DNA of 64,000 nt, taken from positions 21,552,405-21,616,404 of the forward strand of contig NC_060901.1 of NCBI RefSeq assembly GCF_014805685.1. The letters are read 5' to 3'. The DNA is from Silurus meridionalis (lineage: Eukaryota > Chordata > Actinopteri > Siluriformes > Siluridae). Below, one piece after another: positions 50,301 through 63,899 of this stretch (positions are counted from its first letter, which is position 1; every line of letters starts with the position of its first letter). The translations under genes and the position numbers were made by a program. The notes beneath the pieces were generated by a model, which saw only the letters and a program-made list of their open reading frames with translations, did no database searches and was not told where the DNA came from.

Positions 50301-50743
50301 CAGGTGTGTATATGTTTGTGTAAAGTGTGTCAGGTGTGTATATGGTTGTGTAAAGTGTGTGTATAGTGTATGTATTGTGTGTACATCTACACAACGTTGG
50401 AAACACGTAGTACACGTGCTGCACGCGCTAACAGGCTACATTTAGCCAGGCAGCTAGTTTTAGTCTAAACTCTGATTAATTGATTAGTGAATTAATTATT
50501 TAATCGATTGATTGATTACTCGGGATGAATTCATACTTGTGTGTGACTGATAGATGAGTGTGTTTGTGTGTTTGTGTGTGTGAGAGAATTAAAGCATTTC
50601 TTTCTTTCTTAGTTTTTGCATTCCTTTCTTTCTTCCTTCATTCCCTTCTTTCACCTGTCGGATCTGGCCGCGCGCTGCTCCTCTTCGTCTACTTCCTCCT
50701 TTGGTTGGATTTGGACCGTGGCTCGGTTGGTTGACACCGCCAT
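39541..50743 (-). CDS. uckl1: UCKL1, uridine-cytidine kinase-like 1 (complete)
   Basis: Fifteen exons: 50655-50743, 47592-47794, 47385-47491, 46599-46769, 46416-46487, 45634-45823, 45144-45205, 44553-44569, 42555-42653, 42370-42463, 42203-42265, 41250-41372, 40603-40710, 40356-40512 and 39541-39617. The total is 1632 nt, 543 residues; the human protein is 548. The acidic N-terminus ([20 protein letters not shown]) precedes the uridine kinase domain: P-loop GGSASGKT at residues 101-108, the family motif [32 protein letters not shown] and the DIVVPRG end. The second half is a uracil phosphoribosyltransferase-like domain with [10 protein letters not shown] and [12 protein letters not shown]. It ends [13 protein letters not shown]. 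Known role: phosphorylates uridine and cytidine in pyrimidine salvage; the C-terminal domain is thought not to make UMP from uracil in vertebrates. Exon 8 is a 17-nt microexon encoding RESTV. Teleosts often have two paralogs, which I cannot tell apart. Head to head with the zinc transporter. Confidence 0.97.
39688..40173. mobile_element. Tc1-like element in the last uckl1 intron
   Basis: The left end CAAAAGTATTGGGACACCCG and right end GGGTGTCCACAAACTTTTAA are imperfectly inverted. The inside holds the GCCTCTAGAGGC repeat (39903-39955, inverted) and CTAGAACATCTTCCCAGAAG. It begins about 70 bp from the last exon. Confidence 0.7.
40790..41205 (+). repeat. Degenerate ~31-bp minisatellite in a uckl1 intron
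   Basis: About 13 units with the core CCCCTTTGATCCTTTCAGAC and AGGAAATGT lie between the coding exons at 40603-40710 and 41250-41372, ending about 45 bp from the latter. Confidence 0.88.
41381..41615. repeat. AC microsatellite and Tc1-like fragment in a uckl1 intron
   Basis: An AC run (about 41381-41424) lies 9 bp upstream (on the minus strand) of the exon at 41250-41372. About 41480-41612 holds a Tc1-like fragment ending CAGGTGTCCCAATACTTACT. Confidence 0.75.
41616..42202. other. AT-rich uckl1 intron sequence
   Basis: Very AT-rich low-complexity DNA, with poly-A/T blocks and no exon. Nothing else is recognised. Confidence 0.6.
42308..42352. repeat. GT microsatellite in a uckl1 intron
   Basis: An uninterrupted GT run of about 44 bp lies between the exons at 42203-42265 and 42370-42463, in an intron of only 104 bp. 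Confidence 0.95.
42856..43385. mobile_element. Tc1-like degenerate element in a uckl1 intron
   Basis: It begins CCAAACGTATTAGGACACCTG and ends near GGGTGTCCACAAGCTTTATC. Internally it has CTCCATGAAGATCTGG and an inverted GCCTCTAGAGGC repeat (43140-43195). Confidence 0.65.
43386..45143. other. uckl1 intron DNA around the microexon
   Basis: Apart from the 17-nt exon at 44553-44569, no coding sequence is seen. It holds purine-rich patches (43790-43850), an AGAAGCAG-rich degenerate repeat (44390-44530), AC runs (44098-44108, 44270-44284) and an AT run at 44918-44963. Confidence 0.6.
45300..45525. mobile_element. Tc1-like MITE in a uckl1 intron
   Basis: It begins GGCCAAAGGTTTGTGGACAC and ends near GGCTGAATACTTTTGG. 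It is about 225 bp between the exons at 45144-45205 and 45634-45823. Confidence 0.7.
45894..46378. mobile_element. TATATC/TC microsatellite and Tc1-like element in a uckl1 intron
   Basis: A TATATC then TC run (45894-45934) is followed by a GCCTCTAGAGGC-family scrap at about 45935-45960. A Tc1-like copy at 46048-46378 starts CAAAAGTTTGTGGACACCTG and ends TTAAATACTTTTGGTC, about 40 bp from the exon at 46416-46487. Confidence 0.7.
46779..47340. repeat. AT and AC microsatellites in a uckl1 intron
   Basis: An AT run (about 46779-46818) lies 10 bp upstream, on the minus strand, of the exon at 46599-46769. An AC run of about 42 bp (47280-47322) lies near the next exon. The DNA between is AT-rich with no exon. 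Confidence 0.9.
48168..50365 (+). repeat. 2.2-kb minisatellite in uckl1 intron 1
   Basis: About 70 tandem units near 30 bp with the core GTGTCAGGTGTGTATATGG then TTGTGTAAAGT. The first eight or so units carry GGTCGTGTA, while almost all later ones carry GGTTGTGTA. A higher-order period of 277 bp is visible: the unit series from 49197 repeats nearly exactly from 49474. The long cysteine-rich open frames across it are translated repeat, not genes. Confidence 0.96.
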
Positions 50744-50928
50744 GTTTTCATCCCGCATCACAAAGCAAGAGTAAGCGTGTCTGTCTACGTCATCAGGATG
50801 CGCCGGATACAGAGAGAGAGGTTACATCGCAGCCCCCCGAAAAACTGCCCCACCTACTGGATGAGGACAGAGAAGCTGCACACTCGCAGCCCACTACATA
50901 CACACCTGCCCCAGGTGAGTGACACACT

Positions 50929-50984
<56 letters not shown>

Positions 50985-51968
50985 TATACATTTCTTTCCC
51001 TTTATTTTATTTTAGTTTTTTATTTTATTTTATTTAAGAGAGAAAGAAAGACAAAGAAAATACTTTTTAAAATTAATATTCAGTTATTAGTATAAAGTTA
51101 ATAAAAAATGTTTTTTTAAATGTATTATTTTATTTTAATACTCAGTTAAAGTTACTAAAACAAATTTGTCTTTTTTTTATTAATTTTTTTATTAATATTT
51201 AGCAAAATGTACAATTCCATTAAAGTTCAGATATGTTCTTCTGTTCTCTATTTTTTTATTTAATATTCAGTAAAAGTTAATACGATTATAATTTTTGGCC
51301 TCTGTTCTTTATTACATTTTATTTTTAATTATTATTCAGTAAAAGTTAAAAAAATAATTTACTTTATTACATTATATTTTTTATTAATATTTAGTAAAAT
51401 AAAAAGATAATTTCTTGTCTTATGTTCTTTCTTTTTTTTAAATAAATATTCAGTAAAAGTTAATAAAATTATTAATATTTTGTCTTCTGTTCTTTTTATT
51501 ATTATTTAATATTCCATTAAAGTTAATAAAAAAAATTGTCTTTTAATTACATTTTATTTTGTATGTTAATAAAAATTATATTTTTTGTCTTCTGTTCTTT
51601 ATTTTTTTATTTAATATTCCATTAAATTACTAAACAAAAATGTGTCTTTTGTTCTTGATTACTTTACGTTTTAATTCATATTCAGAAAAAGTTTCTGAAT
51701 CATATAGATAGTCAGAGAGAGAGAGAGAGAGAGAGACATAGAATGAGAGAGGGGGAAAGAACAGAGAGAAAGAGACTGAAAAAAAGAGATTAGACCGACA
51801 GACCGACAGAGAGAGGAGAAGAAAGGTGGAGATGAATTGAGACAGAGGGGTGTGTGTGTGTGAGAGAGAGAGAAAGAGAGAAAGAGAGAGAGAAATAGGA
51901 TGACAGAGGGAGAGATAGAGGATATTTAGTCAACCGTGTGTGTGTGTGTGTGCGCGTGTGTGCATGCG

Positions 51969-52006
<38 letters not shown>

Positions 52007-52321
52007 CACACGAGCGCACGTGCACGCGCAGTAGGTTCTCTGCGTCTCAGCGGCGCGCCTTCACCCACAGAACCTCTTCAAGTTCAGCAGTGTCGCATTA
52101 ATAACTTTCCACTCCTCCTCTTTTCTTCCCTTTTTTTCTTTTGTCGTTTCTTCGGATGATGAATGATCGCACTTCTTCTCTTCCACTCTGGAAAATGGAC
52201 TGGAGGACTCTTTATTAAAAAAAAAAAGAAAAAAAAAACATCTTTGGAAATTCACTGCAGACCTTTTTAATTCTAGCTAAGTGTTGATCAGACCCTGTGG
52301 AGTGACCAGGAGAGATCAGAC
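50744..52321. other. Shared upstream region of divergent uckl1 and zinc transporter
   Basis: A roughly 1.6-kb head-to-head intergenic interval. It holds an AC run (50930-50980), AT-rich DNA with many copies of ATATTCAGTAAAAGTTAA (51070-51690), purine tracts (51714-51935), a GT run with GC steps (51937-51965) and a GA run (51972-52002) about 320 bp before the transporter start codon. Alternating GT/GC and GA tracts could form non-B DNA. Confidence 0.7.
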
Positions 52322-52413
52322 ATGGAGACACCGACGGATTCCGAGAAATCTCACCTAATTCACGAGAGAAACACCAAATCCTACTCTCTTCATCTCCAAA
52401 GGTAAAGATTACT

Positions 52414-52450
<37 letters not shown>

Positions 52451-52964
52451 TAACAATAATAATAATTATTATTATAACAATAATATTTATAATAATTATA
52501 ATACTAACAATAATAATAATAATAATAATTGTTATTATTATTTTAAAAAAAACCCACAAAATTAACATTTGTATTGCCCACATTTCTTTTCTTTTAGGCA
52601 ACAAAACAAGTAAAATATTTGTTTTTTTTTATTTTAGTAAAAACCTGCCCGCACTGCTGCAACATCCAGATAGGGGGATGTTGCATACCCCATACCTCCT
52701 CATACGCCCCATAATCCCCAAATCTCCCCATACCCCCCATCAATACCTCCCCAAATCTCCCCATACCTCCACATACTTCTCCAGACACCACTCATACCTC
52801 CCCATACATCTCCACAGCTCCCAATACACTCCTAGACCCCCCCAATAAATAAATAAATAAATAATCGAATTCATATTGATCAGATTTACAGTCTGAAGAT
52901 CAAAATCACCTCGTGCATTAATGAAAGTGAAGCTCACAATCTTCAACCTGCATCTGGTTAATTC

Positions 52965-53008
<44 letters not shown>

Positions 53009-53708
53009 TCTCAGAGATTGCATGGTGCATGGTCAGGGAGTGTGTGATGTGTATCAATGAGCAAATTCATTTCCATGCATCACTTGCTTTTGGACAGCGT
53101 TTGACAAATGACCCCGACTTTTCCCTTTTTCTCTTTTTTTAACGATCAGAATGAAAAACCCTCCAAATCTCTCGTGCATGAGATTTTTTTAGCTCTTTTT
53201 TTTAATATATATAAAACCGCATTAGAAAATAATCAAAATGTTTGCAGTGTGAACAATTAATAAAAACGCGGCATATAAATCGAATTGCGAATAAACACGA
53301 ACCTTCAGTGCATTTTTTTTGGTTTGTAAATATAATTCGATTTGGGAGGGGAAAGAAAATAAAGAGGAACATTTTGATTGGTGCAACATTAAATTAATTG
53401 CGTGTTTTTATTAAATTATTTGATATTCGATAAATAAAGATCAAACGCGTATTGACAAAAATTAAAAATGCTTAAAGAAGATCAGGATGTTTCTGTTTTT
53501 ATTATTATTATTTATTTTCCTGATTTTGATTTGACATTTTTGTTTTTCTAGAATTATCTTTTTTTTTTTCAACAGAATTGGTTTGGAAAAAGGCAAAGAA
53601 AAGAAAATGTCGGAGGCGTAAAAGAAATAATAAAAGGGAAATAAAAGCGGTGGAGCGCGCGCCTAAATCATGTTAAAAATTATGTATATGTTAATTATAA
53701 TGTATAAT

Positions 53709-53765
<57 letters not shown>

Positions 53766-53863
53766 ATGTCTGTCTGTCTTAAGGAATGGCAATAAATAAT
53801 TGTTCTAATGATCTAATAATGAAATAAAATAAAATAATGCTAAATAAAATGATCGGATTCGTA

Positions 53864-53925
<62 letters not shown>

Positions 53926-54249
53926 ATACATACATGAGAGAAGAAGAAAGGCAGTAATTTATTTGGAAAATAATGTCGGAAAAGTCCAACGTCGCTGAAT
54001 AAAAGCAGAGAAAAGCCGAAAGTTGCTGCGTGTTTATTTCCATATGAAATTTATATTTCAAACTTTATACCTGTTTAATTTAAACTACTTTATATTTAAC
54101 ACGAAACACTGCGTTTTTCCGGTTTAACCAACTTAGTGTTTTATATATTAATGTCTTTAACAAATAACCATATTTACTACATAAATATATGCATCTATCT
54201 CTATCTCTCTATCTCTATCTATCTATCTATCTATCTATTTATATAATTG

Positions 54250-54319
<70 letters not shown>

Positions 54320-54370
54320 GGTCTGTCTACAGGTATCTATCTTCAAAATTCTTATTACTTTTGTGTATTT

Positions 54371-54422
<52 letters not shown>

Positions 54423-54921
54423 TCCTTCCCTCCATCTATTTCTAATATATTTATATTTATTATATATTATATCATATTTATGAAATAGAAATTTGTTCTG
54501 TCTTTGTTTATCTATCTATCTATTTTTATTTATGTATTAATAAGCACAGGAGGAAGTGTTAAAGGCGTCCCTGTATGTTTGTTTATCTGATCTGTGTATT
54601 AAGCTCTCAGTCGTATTCACTCGTGTGTGAACTAAAAGAAACAGTCAGGGGGTAATTTCAGTAAAAGAACTGCCCCTGAGTCCGTGTGCTGTGGATGAGC
54701 AGTGCACACAGAGTGGGGTGGGGGGGGTGTTTCGTGTGTGTCACTCCCTGTGGGGTGATTAAGCAGAGGCTGTGTCCCGCTTGGCTGCTTCCTATCAGGC
54801 ACTGAAGAGAGAGGTGTGTGTGTGTGTGTGTGTGTGTGTGTATTGGGGGTGCTTATCTCTTGTGAGGCAAGATTGGCCTTTTCCACCCCATTAGCTTCAT
54901 CATAGCATCTCTCCCATTAAA

Positions 54922-54967
<46 letters not shown>

Positions 54968-57900
54968 AACAGTGAGACGAAGAGGGCAGAAACGCCGACT
55001 CAGCAGTAGCTACGGACCATGCTGATTTCATTCAGATCTCATGTGTGTTCCTGATTAAATCTGGTTCATTCTGAACACCATGCTGATGAGGTTCCGGTGA
55101 GTTTTATGGACGTAGATATGGGTACCTTGGAGATCACATTGTGATCCAGATGGACTACAGTAAACTGGATTTTGAGTTTATATCTTGGTCACTACACTGC
55201 ACTACATAACGGAGGAAACGGGGTGGAGATGAAGCTTTTAAAGATCTTAACAACAAATGATTGATGAGAAAATCTGTACACAAACTGAAATATTCCTGAA
55301 ACCTTATTAGTCCTCATTCACTCTTATAATAAACTTCACCCTTCTGAGAAGGTGTTCCAGCAGATTTTTTTTAGATTTGTGCCCCTTCAGACACAAAGGT
55401 CATTTCAGGTGTTGATATAAAATGTAAACAGATGGAGAAGATCGAGTTCAAGCTCAATAGCACGAGATCCTCCACTGTGCACAAAGCGAGCCCTACGAAG
55501 ATCTGCTTTCCATGGAATGGAGAGGAAAATCTCCTGCTATGGGTTGAATCTGAACGCTGAGTGCAAATTTGGCCTCCTCACTTTGTTGCTGATGAACACA
55601 AATGTCCAAGCACACTCCAAAATCTAGTGGAACATCTTCCCAGAAGAGTGGAGGGAACCATTAGAGCACGTTGGCTCATTGTTATGATCTACAAACAACT
55701 GTACTGATTATATAAACGCGGATTGTAGGAATAAATATTTTGATCTGTTTTTCCTAGCGAATTCCCCGGTTCCAAAGGTCAGGTGTATGAGAACGGAGAC
55801 GCTCCCGGAGCCATCGAGTTGAAGAGGCCGGTCGGAGCGCACTGCCATGGAAGCAAAGCTCAGGTGGAGGAGAACCGGGATAAACTGGTGGCTAAAAAGA
55901 AGCTGTACATTGCTTCGATAGTCTGCCTGGTCTTCATGATTGGGGAGGTGATCGGTAAGAGTCGATCGGTTGATGTCGCAAAAACGGTTTCCTTTATGAA
56001 ACTCAAGGAAACGTCTTTGCATCTCTACGTTTCTGCAGGTGGATATCTCGCCCACAGCCTGGCCATCATGACCGACGCCGCTCATCTCCTCACAGATTTT
56101 GGGAGCATGATGGTCAGCCTTTTCTCCCTGTGGATTTCCTCTAGACCACCAACCAAGACCATGAACTTCGGGTGGCACAGATCAGGTAAGCGGTAATCTA
56201 GCATGAGGAATCGCTCCATCAAGCTTGGGGTCTAACGCGATTTTTTTTTTTTTTTTTGCACTTCCAGAGATTTTAGGAGCGCTAATATCCATCATGTCGA
56301 TCTGGATAGTGACCGGCGTGCTGGTGTACCTCGCTGTGGAGAGAATCGTAAGAAACGATTACGAAATCGATGGCAGAGTGATGCTGCTTACTTCAGGATG
56401 TGCTGTTGTGGTCAACATCATGTGAGTTCGAAAAGCCCTGCGGTATTACTCCACTGAGCAAACCAATAAAACCCAGCGAGGATTTTGATTGCAGGGTTCT
56501 TTTATAGAATGGCGTACATCCTGCACCACTCCACCAACTTTCACGGGACAGAATCCGGCTATCACAAGATCACCGAAAACGGGATGAGTCCCGTGGGTCA
56601 TGGCCACTCCCATAGTCTCCTGGGGGGCCACGGAAACACCAGCGTCAGAGCGGCGTTCATACATGTTCTGGGCGACCTGTTGCAGAGCTTCGGGGTGATG
56701 ATCGCCGCCATCATTATCTACTTGCGGGTGAATACGTCAAACCACTACATTACTAGGGGTGTAACGGCACACGTGTTTAGACCGCACCGTTTCAGTACAG
56801 GGCTTTCGGCTTTTCGGTGCACACGTGTATAAAAAAAAGGAACTAGAGTTAGCGCAGTGTCACTGTGGCTACTCACTGCAGGCTGAAAATACGATTTGTA
56901 GTGATTTGTGATTTTGTTTTGCGGCGCAACGTTTTACGGAGTGGAGCAGTATGGATTCTATTGCGTTTTATGTCCAGCTCCAAGAATTTTCTCGTTTTTC
57001 AAGAATTTTGTGTACCGTCACACCCCTACCATACATACATCAGTTTTCTGGACACCTGACCATTATAGCCATATGGGTTCTCCACCAAACCATTACAATT
57101 TCTAAGAAACCCAAACACAGCTCCAGGATGACAACGATCTCCATGAGAAGACCATAAGAAATCCTGCACAGACCCCTGACCCTCTCAACCTTCTCAACAC
57201 CTTTGGAATAAGCTTTTACCTGAGCCTCCTCAACTCCTCCAGAATAATGACCTGACCTCACTAATGCTGAACAAACTCCAAAATCTAGTAGAAAACCATC
57301 CCCAAAGAGTGGAAAGAAGGAATAAGTCTGGAACGAGATGTTCAGCAAGTACATATGAAGCTCTGATGGTCAAGTGTACACAAAATGTTGACTATATAGT
57401 ATGAAACTGAGAAGACTAACCGAACGCTTTTTCTGTTGCAGCCCGAATACAAAATCGCCGATCCCATTTGCACCTTCTTGTTCTCTTTGTTCGTCCTGGG
57501 AACAACGCTCACCATTCTCCGCGATGTCTTTCGCATCCTCATGGAGGGTACGTTTGTTTCAGTGATTGATTGTTCAGACCTCTGGTAAAAAAAAAGTCAT
57601 TCAGTTCTGTTTCCTGTGTAACGCACCGCAAAGTGTCTGAGTCACGTGATTAAAGAACGAGCGACTCTTTCAAAATAAACAAATCACTCTTTGAGACGAC
57701 TCGTTCCTCCGAGTCACAGTAACGACTCGTTTAAAAATGAACGGATCGTTCACGATCGACCCGTCACTACCCTCTTCTCCAGCCAATCGAGAATGCCTTT
57801 GGCTTATGTATATAGAAGAAGGCAGATAGCGCGTTCCTTCGAGTGTGCTACACTGCCCCCTGTGGCAGAACGAAACAAGACAAAACGTGTGTTGGCTGCT

Positions 57901-58781
57901 TCTTCTTCTTCTTCTTCGCAAAATGTCATATTAGTGGCTAATTTATCTTTACCTGCAGGTCACCTGACATCTTTATGAACCACCAAAAAATGAAAAACTG
58001 TGTTAGAAATTGAATTATGGAATTATAGAGGGGTCAAAATGTTCCTCAATGATCTTTGAGGTGTGCATGTTCTTTTGTAGTTCCTTGTGGCATGTGATTT
58101 ACTTGCAGGTGCACCCAGAGGAATCGAATTCAACTCCGTAAAGGAAGTGTTGCTATCGCTGAAATCTGTGAAGGCCTTGCACAGTCTGCATTTGTGGGCT
58201 CTAACCCTCGGACAGACCCTGGTTTCTGTTCATGTGGCCATCGGTAAGACACCAGTCCTTCACTTTGGGCAGATTTGTAAGATGTGTGTGCCAAAAGTAT
58301 TTGGACACCTGACTTTTTCCACCTGTATGTACTTCTTCCCCAAAACTGTTCCCACAAACCTGAAGGCACGCATTTGTATAGAACGTTTTATAGCATGGAA
58401 TTACGAGATTCTGTTCTGTAGCTCAATGAAGATCTGCTTTCCATGTGTTGGATGTGTGTGAAAAAATGTGAAGGAAATCTCCACAACATCTCTCCCCAGA
58501 AGAGCGTAGCTTATTATAAGAGGAATGTTCAAAAAGTAACACAAAGCAAACTTCTTGTCAGGTGTCCACAAACCGTTGGCCTTTAAAGCTGGAGAAACCT
58601 CAGAGCTGCTAAAATCAATCGTGTGTGTGTTTTAGAGGAAAATGCAGATCCTCAGAGCGTCCTCAAGGAAGCAACCGAGCTCCTCCAGACCAAGTTTGGC
58701 TTCTACAGCACCACCATCCAGGTCGAGCCCTACAGCGAGGACATGGCCTACTGCACCATGTGCCAGGATCCCACGGAATAA
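52322..58781 (+). CDS. slc30a2/slc30a3: ZnT2/ZnT3-type vesicular zinc transporter (complete)
   Basis: Eight exons: 52322-52401, 55758-55954, 56039-56185, 56268-56421, 56508-56727, 57442-57547, 58109-58243 and 58636-58781. The total is 1185 nt, 394 residues; ZnT3 has 388 and ZnT2 372. This is the SLC30 cation diffusion facilitator fold with six membrane helices. The zinc site in TM2 has H108 and D112 (DAAHLLTD); in TM5 it has H245 and D249 (AAFIHVLGD). The cytoplasmic loop 4-5 is histidine-rich (residues about 199-234, GHGHSH). A C-terminal domain carries [11 protein letters not shown] and ends [10 protein letters not shown]. Known role: proton-coupled zinc loading of vesicles. [15 protein letters not shown] and LTSGCAV resemble ZnT2. 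[27 protein letters not shown] and the gtf3c2 neighbour resemble ZnT3. The acceptor of exon 5 is a TAG at 56505-56507, because the closer CAG would give a stop. Confidence 0.93.
52402..55757. repeat. Transporter intron 1: microsatellite cluster and Tc1-like element
   Basis: No exon is seen in this 3.3-kb intron. It holds TAA repeats (52410-52530), GT (52968-53006), ATCT (53709-53766), GT (53864-53922), ATCT (54197-54320), TTTC (54367-54424), GT (54810-54840) and AC (54924-54964). A Tc1-like degenerate copy lies at about 55290-55665, containing CTAGTGGAACATCTTCCCAG. Confidence 0.88.
56754..57028. mobile_element. hAT-like MITE in transporter intron 5
   Basis: The ends TAGGGGTGTAACGGCACACG and, inverted, TAGGGGTGTGACGGTACAC bound 275 bp. 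Such TAGGGGTGTAACGG ends mark a widespread non-autonomous fish family. I could not see a clean 8-bp duplication. Confidence 0.75.
57040..57400. mobile_element. Tc1-like degenerate element in transporter intron 5
   Basis: It starts TTTTCTGGACACCTGACCAT and ends near GATGGTCAAGTGTACACAAA. It contains AAACCATTACAATTTCTAAG and ACAGACCCCTGACCCTCTCA, matching the family's transposase region. It ends about 40 bp before exon 6. Confidence 0.7.
57580..57960. other. Decayed repeat in transporter intron 6
   Basis: Dense in ACTCGTT, GAGTC and GAACGA motifs (57630-57770), like the block at 1225-1760, then a short CTT run (57898-57917). No exon. Confidence 0.45.
58280..58590. mobile_element. Tc1-like element in transporter intron 7
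   Basis: It begins CCAAAAGTATTTGGACACCT and ends AGGTGTCCACAAACCGTTGG, imperfect inverted ends about 300 bp apart, and lies between exons 7 and 8. Confidence 0.75.
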
Positions 58782-59759
58782 CGTGGGGAGGAAAAGTAGA
58801 CAAGGAAAATGCATCAAATACATTGTTTCTAAAGTTGGATTATGTCCAGAAATGCTGCCGGGGCATTAGCAGGCACTTTCTTTTTGATTATATATAAATA
58901 TATATAAATATATCTCAATTATTCATACATACAGAAATACTGCCATCCTCGAATGTTTCTGAAATGACAAATACGCTCTCCCGGCATCCCATAATAATAA
59001 ATCCACATTCCGTTCCAATATCCCAGAGTATTCTTGAGAATTCCGCCATTATTCATATAACTATACATATCCAATCTCACACTTTATTCCAATAGCGTTC
59101 TGATCATAAACGATCGAATGGCCATCAATTACACGTGCAAACTATTCAGAAGATGCCTGGATGGATATCATTTCGTTTATGGTATATTTCAATTGAAATG
59201 ATCTATTTTAATATATTTTAGTATGTAATAATTGATATAAAAAAAGGAATTGTAATATTTTTCCTTTTCTTTTTTATTGATATTAATATCAATAAAATAT
59301 TAAACATCAATATTATTAGTAAATATTAATATTTTTCCCTCTCTTCTTTTCAGATTTTTCTTTCTGCCTGATCCTTCATATTTACAATCTTTTTTTATAC
59401 AATATGAATAATGTATAATATTAAAATATGCACAATGTTTATTTTTTTTTATATATTTAATATTTTAATATTTGATTTCATGTTTGATGTTTTGCCATTT
59501 GATGTTTTCATAAATTTTTTTTCCTTACTTTTTTATTTATTTTTTTATTTTTTTATTAAATTTATTTTATGTCCAGCATTTTAAAGCAAAAATGGGAAAA
59601 AAGGGGAAAAATATGGAAATTCCATCCATCCACATACTGTACGATTGCAGGAGACAAACCTCCATGTGTGCCTTCATACCATTTTTGGTTTACTCCCCAA
59701 AAAAAACCTTGAAATTAGGTTAAATACTGAATAATTTCCTTTAATTTGGACCACACAAG

Positions 59760-60160
59760 CCATACCTGTGTATATCATGTGGTTCCTGATTGGTCAAAAA
59801 AACCATACTCGCATATATTACTGAGTGGTTCCTGATTGGTCACAAGAGCCATACTCGCATATATTACTGAGTGGTTCCTGATTGGTCAAAAGAGCCATAC
59901 TCGCATATATAACTGAGTGGTTCCTGATTGGTCAAAAGAGCCATACTCGCATATATTACTGAGTGGTTCCTGATTGGTCAAAAGAGCCATACTCGCATAT
60001 ATTACTGAGTGGTTCCTGATTAGTCGAAAGAGCCATACTCACATATATTACTACGTGGTTCCTGATTGGTCGAAAGAGCCATACTTGCATATATTACTGA
60101 GTGGTTCCTGATTGGTCACGAGAGCCATACTCGCATATATTACTGAGTGGTTCCTGATTG
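59760..60160 (+). repeat. 46-bp minisatellite downstream of the zinc transporter
   Basis: About eight to nine units of roughly 46 bp with the cores GTGGTTCCTGATTGGTC and GAGCCATACTCGCATATAT, differing by few substitutions. It lies about 1 kb past the transporter stop codon. AT-rich unexplained DNA (58860-59760) separates them. Confidence 0.95.
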
Positions 60161-61780
<1,620 letters not shown>

Positions 61781-61786
61781 AATAAA
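61781..61786 (+). promoter_or_regulatory. Possible distal polyadenylation signal
   Basis: AATAAA in the context TTGAATAAAAGTCC. It could serve a very long 3' UTR of the zinc transporter, but nothing else links them. Confidence 0.25.
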
Positions 61787-62935
61787 AGTCCTTTGTGTAG
61801 ATGTTTTATGGTGCTGTATGTATCTGTGTATTTACACCTGATCATGTTTATCACTACATATTTAATAAAAAGTGTATTTCTTTTCTAAACCACAATAAAA
61901 AAATTAAAATAACCACAGATGAAGCATTTGTTCTTCAAAACATCACTATCCATCCATCAATCCATGATAGTCTGTCTGTCTGTCTGTCTGTCTATGGTAG
62001 TCTGTCTATCTATCTATGGTAGTCTGTCTGTCTGTCTGTCTGGTTATCTATCTATTGTAGTTTGTTTGTTTGATCAGCTGTTGCTTCTGACCATAAACAT
62101 TAGAAGGAAAAAAAAGTTTAACTCTAAAAGTCCATTAATACTCACATCTGTTCATTTATCAGTCCATCAATACCCATACATTAAACTGTCTGTCCATGCA
62201 TCCCTCCTTCCTTCTACCCCTTTATTTCTCAGGCTATATATCCTTTATCGTTTTCCCTTTTAGAAATCATTCTGTTTGATCTTATTCGTTTTAAACAGTG
62301 ATTACGCTTCAGAAAAAACCCTGTACTGGATTTTATACATAAAAATTAATGGATATCAAATAAGTAGGTTCCAAATGAGTATATTTTTCTTCTGGGTTTG
62401 GTAATAAGAGCACTGGAGAAAGAATTGTACCTCCGACTCCTAGACAAGAAGAGACGAGATGAGAGATCCAGGGACACCAGACGAGCATTAAGTCCTCTTG
62501 GTGAATAAAACATACGAACAAAAAAATTACCGGAAATATATTGCTGACTGGTTTAATTATAACACGAACACACGAGATACAAAACCATACATTTGCCAAG
62601 TTGCCTATACATATGTATATACAAACATACATACATTCTAAAACCCAACCCAGAAAGTCTTCATTGTAGAAAAATCCATTGGCGCTCAAAAGGGCTGTAG
62701 ACCTGGAGAACTGGAGCTGCCGTATAAAACGGACAACACGACGACGAATAAAAACAAAGTGCACAAAATATATAAAACCTACAAGTGTATGAAAATAGCC
62801 ATAGTTTTTTTCCAGTCCTCAAAATAAGTTATTATTTAAAAATTCTCTCAAATCCGTATAAGGTCTTAGAAGTGAAACGAATTACACCAGAATTCTATAA
62901 TGGAGCGATGGAGTGTGTGGTGCGTATCAGGGCAC
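61787..62935. other. Interval between converging genes
   Basis: A short TCTG/ATCT repeat (61972-62050) and unremarkable AT-rich DNA. The right part is probably gtf3c2 3' UTR, read leftwards. No exon is recognised. Confidence 0.5.
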
Positions 62936-63899
<964 letters not shown>

